64,000 nucleotides of DNA, taken from positions 1 to 64,000 of the forward strand of contig JBBAED010000004.1 of assembly GCA_041656115.1 (NCBI GenBank). The letters are read 5' to 3'. The notes below the pieces were generated by a model. That model saw only the letters and a program-made list of their open reading frames with translations. It did not search any database and was not told the DNA's origin. The translations under genes and the position numbers were made by a program. This document shows positions 61,691-64,000 of the stretch, one piece after another; position 1 is the first letter of the stretch, and each line of letters opens with the position of its first letter. The stretch is from Dehalococcoidales bacterium. Lineage in GTDB: Bacteria > Chloroflexota > Dehalococcoidia > Dehalococcoidales > UBA5627.

Positions 61691-62644
61691 CTATTCAGAG
61701 ATGTCGCCAACCGATATCGCATAAGAATTAACATCTTCTCCGGCGGGAACAACAAACTTAAAGCGGAATTGCATACTGGCCCCCGGCTCAATGTCTCTGA
61801 TATAAATTACCCTTGTCGCAATTTTTTCGTCTTTTACATCCCTAAAAAGGGTGGATACCGCGGCGTCCGTTTTAACATCGCTTACGTTCTTAACCACGCC
61901 GGAAACCTCTACCGCATCACCGACCGGATTCATATCGTGGCTTTTAAGCTGCACTTTCTCGAATTCCGTGGTTATTGCTTTGCGTACGGACACCTTATAT
62001 GTTCTAAACGCTTCCGCTTCTTGTTTTGCGGGGGTTATATTGGCAGCGCAAATACTTTGCGGCTTAAACTCAAACTCTCGATGGCAAACAGTATCCAAAA
62101 CATTCCCTTCACCATCACAAAAAACAACTTCTAAAACGGCAGTGGCCAATGTTTTTTCACCGCTATTTTTAAATTCCAATACTAACGCACGCTTACTGCC
62201 GGAGCAAGTATCGGCTTCAACAATAACGTGCTTTAAAATTTCAACAGTGTCGCTGCCGATAACTTCAGGATCCGGGGTTAACACCGTTTTAACAACACTC
62301 GCCGTATAGCTTTGAATATCGGCCTCTGCCTTCGAATATTCAAACTCAACACTGCGCATACTGCCCTTATTAAAATCCGCTAAGCTTTCTTCAACGGTAT
62401 CCGCAACACTACCGGAGGCATCATAAAAGGTAATCTTAAAAACAGCCTTCCCGATATCCTTATCGGCATTGTTTTTTAGATTCAAGACCACCCCGCGGCC
62501 TTTTGCCCCTTCTCCCTCTTTAATTAGCAGACTGTGGCTTATAACTTCAAGTTGTTCGTTCCCAACCGCCGTAGGCTCGGGCGGAGTACAGGGTTGAACG
62601 CCTTCATCAATTGTTTCTTCTTTCAAAATTTCCTTTTCAGACAA
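61691..62644 (-). CDS. Triple FxLYD-like domain protein (2)
   Basis: A 317-residue soluble protein made of an acidic N-terminus (SEKEILKEETIDEGVQP) and three beta-sandwich repeats of about 95 residues: from GNEQLEVISHSLLIKEG, from GSDTVEILKHVIVEA and from EFEKVQLKSHDMNPVG. Each has a VLNLKNN- or VVKNVSD-like strand and a G(A/T)-type turn, as in FxLYD domains. The start is TTG with GGGAGG 9 bases ahead. No signal peptide or anchor is present, so unlike most FxLYD proteins it appears cytosolic. It is a tandem paralogue of the gene 57 bases upstream. Function unknown. Confidence 0.75.
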   Translation of the reverse strand: MSEKEILKEETIDEGVQPCTPPEPTAVGNEQLEVISHSLLIKEGEGAKGRGVVLNLKNNADKDIGKAVFKITFYDASGSVADTVEESLADFNKGSMRSVEFEYSKAEADIQSYTASVVKTVLTPDPEVIGSDTVEILKHVIVEADTCSGSKRALVLEFKNSGEKTLATAVLEVVFCDGEGNVLDTVCHREFEFKPQSICAANITPAKQEAEAFRTYKVSVRKAITTEFEKVQLKSHDMNPVGDAVEVSGVVKNVSDVKTDAAVSTLFRDVKDEKIATRVIYIRDIEPGASMQFRFKFVVPAGEDVNSYAISVGDISE

Positions 62645-62701
62645 TCCGATTGCCTCCCTTTAATAATAATCAAGTCGAGACTAATCCAAGTTGATATCAG
62701 A

Positions 62702-63778
62702 CTAAACCGCAATAATTTCCTCGGCTTGTGTCAGTTCACCGATATCGATATCGCGCTTTCTCACCCTTAAGCCTTCAGGGGCTTGGAACTTAATAACAAA
62801 TTTTTGTACGTCTCCGGGCTTGATATCTTTTAATTCTAACGTCCGCACACCGATTGTTTCATCGTTAGCATCCAAATAATTAACTACCATTACGGCATCG
62901 GCATTTTCATTACTGACATTTTTGACAAAGCCGCTTAATTCCTCACTGCCATCCGGAAGTATATTCACTTCATTACGGCGCAGCTGCACCTTTTCCAGCT
63001 CAGAGGTAATCGTTTTTGTTAGTTTTATATCATAGCTTCTAACAGTATCTGTCAGATATAAGTCAAGCGGAATAACAAGCACGCGACTGACATCAACCAT
63101 AATATCAAGTACAGTATGTTTTAGCGCCGTTACGAATTTACCTTCCGCATCAAAAAGATCCACTTCAAATATCGCTGTGGCAATATTAAACCCCGAAATA
63201 TTGTGGATTGCTATTTCAATATCTTTTTTAATTTCGTTTGTTTCTTCAATTGTGCTCTCATGAAAATTATGGCGCATAACAGCAATTTTTTCGTTCCCGG
63301 TAACCTCGGGTGCAGGGGTTATTACCGTTTCTTTGACGTGAACATCGTAACTGATAACGTCAATATTTTCGGCTTTGGCAGTCAGAGCGCGCACGGTATA
63401 GGTATTACCGGCTTCAAAATCATTGATACTTCGTTCAATTTCATCAATTACGTTTCCTTTGGCATCAAAAAACACGATATCAAGCGCCAGTTTGCCGATA
63501 ACATCTTCGGAGATATTTTTAACGGCGAAATTAACGCCCTTACCAAAACCGGGTTTATTTTCCTTTTTAAGAATCAATGAGTGGGAAACAAACTCTACTT
63601 TTTCATTACCGGTAACAGTAGGATCGGGAGCCTTGCGCGCCATTTCAGCCAGTTTTTCCGGTGTGGGCACACCCTCGCCGGAAAATTCATTAAGATCAGC
63701 GAGAATCGCATCCAAGTCTTCTTCGTCTTGCCGGGGTGAAACAGGATTAACTTCCTGCGGATTTTCTTTTTCGGACAA
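62702..63778 (-). CDS. Triple FxLYD-like domain protein (1)
   Basis: A 358-residue relative of the next gene downstream. An acidic leader (SEKENPQEVNPVSPRQDEED onwards) is followed by three repeats that begin GNEKVEFVSHSLILKKE, GNEKIAVMRHNFHES and SELEKVQLRRNEVNIL. Repeat 3 includes ELSGFVKNVSNENAD, much like SGVVKNVSDVKTD in the paralogue. I place the start at the TTG at 63778, since GGGAGG lies 6 bases ahead and the resulting MSEKE start matches the paralogue; the ATG five codons earlier overlaps that ribosome site. No signal peptide or membrane helix. Confidence 0.75.
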   Translation of the reverse strand: MSEKENPQEVNPVSPRQDEEDLDAILADLNEFSGEGVPTPEKLAEMARKAPDPTVTGNEKVEFVSHSLILKKENKPGFGKGVNFAVKNISEDVIGKLALDIVFFDAKGNVIDEIERSINDFEAGNTYTVRALTAKAENIDVISYDVHVKETVITPAPEVTGNEKIAVMRHNFHESTIEETNEIKKDIEIAIHNISGFNIATAIFEVDLFDAEGKFVTALKHTVLDIMVDVSRVLVIPLDLYLTDTVRSYDIKLTKTITSELEKVQLRRNEVNILPDGSEELSGFVKNVSNENADAVMVVNYLDANDETIGVRTLELKDIKPGDVQKFVIKFQAPEGLRVRKRDIDIGELTQAEEIIAV

Positions 63779-63874
63779 CTCAACCCTCCCCATAAATATT
63801 TTGTAAATTGAATTCGGTATTAAACCGATTTATTTATTATTCTAAATAGCATTGTACTTTATCAAGATTAGCAT

Positions 63875-64000
63875 CTAATCCGAACGAATCATCACCAGCA
63901 TCATTTTAAAGCGTTCCGTTGCCTTTAGCGAATGCGGCTGGTTTGCCGGCATAATTATAAACTCACCGCGCCGAACTGTTAGCGGCTCTCCTGAAATAGT
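63875..64000 (-). CDS. Cupin-domain protein, C-terminal 41 residues (5' end outside window)
   Basis: The frame runs from base 64000 to a TAG at 63875 and reads LTVRRGEFIIMPANQPHSLK followed by ATERFKMMLVMIRSD. GEFIIMPANQPH is the second conserved motif of small cupins, which usually bind a metal. The rest of the gene is beyond the window. Confidence 0.8.
   Translation of the reverse strand, partial: TISGEPLTVRRGEFIIMPANQPHSLKATERFKMMLVMIRSD

Overview
The window looks like a chromosomal segment from a bacterium of the Chloroflexota, most likely the class Dehalococcoidia. The best lineage clues are the tmRNA, whose tag reads GEPEMVLAG (close to the GERELVLAG tag I recall for Dehalococcoides), two huge secreted proteins with Asp-box repeats, a Thr/Val stalk and a C-terminal membrane anchor, and a CIRCE-controlled groESL. 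No rRNA, phage, plasmid or transposase gene is visible. The lineage call is an inference; no database was searched.

Layout. 1-3.3 kb: end of purF, then purM and purH (purine synthesis, + strand). 3.4-4.9 kb: a long block of dispersed inverted-repeat modules with no genes. 5-10.1 kb: a five-gene minus-strand operon (CNNM/CorC-type membrane protein, TIGR03936 protein, M48 protease, histidine phosphatase, tilS). 10.3-15.4 kb: tsaD, groES-groEL, an M16 peptidase and a small membrane protein. 15.5-17.3 kb: four tRNAs (Trp, Leu, Gly, Cys), a second repeat block and a fifth tRNA (Leu). 17.4-20.4 kb: an accessory patch with an AT-rich NERD-domain protein, a HTH regulator with a perfect inverted repeat over its own promoter, a 47-aa DUF5679 protein and an unrecognised protein with a CARF-like motif. 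20.6-23.6 kb: a lipoprotein-MBOAT-DHHW cassette, probably for acylating a surface glycan. 23.8-31.2 kb: small proteins, bL25, an ABC-2 exporter, amidohydrolase, thpR, comF-like, chagasin-like inhibitor and radC. 31.5-41 kb: tmRNA with smpB, a thiamine operon (thiM, thiamine-binding protein, thiE), valS, coaBC, coaX and nnrD/E. 41-50 kb: SPFH protein, first giant surface protein, MBL hydrolase, phosphoesterase, rsmA-ispE, all interleaved with repeats. 50-57 kb: a second ABC exporter with a lipid kinase, a dUTPase-like enzyme and many small proteins. 57-64 kb: second giant surface protein, repeats, two tandem cytosolic proteins with three FxLYD-like domains each, and the end of a cupin gene.

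Most of the window is housekeeping in short operons. Its more unusual content is: (1) purM, whose only well-placed start is an AUA codon; (2) several genes whose -10 box lies 7-10 nt before the start codon, implying leaderless mRNAs; (3) seven blocks of A/B/C repeat modules, each module bounded by inverted repeats, confined to intergenic DNA and absent from about 16.6 to 41 kb; (4) the orphan CARF-like protein at 19.4 kb; and (5) the paired stalked surface proteins.
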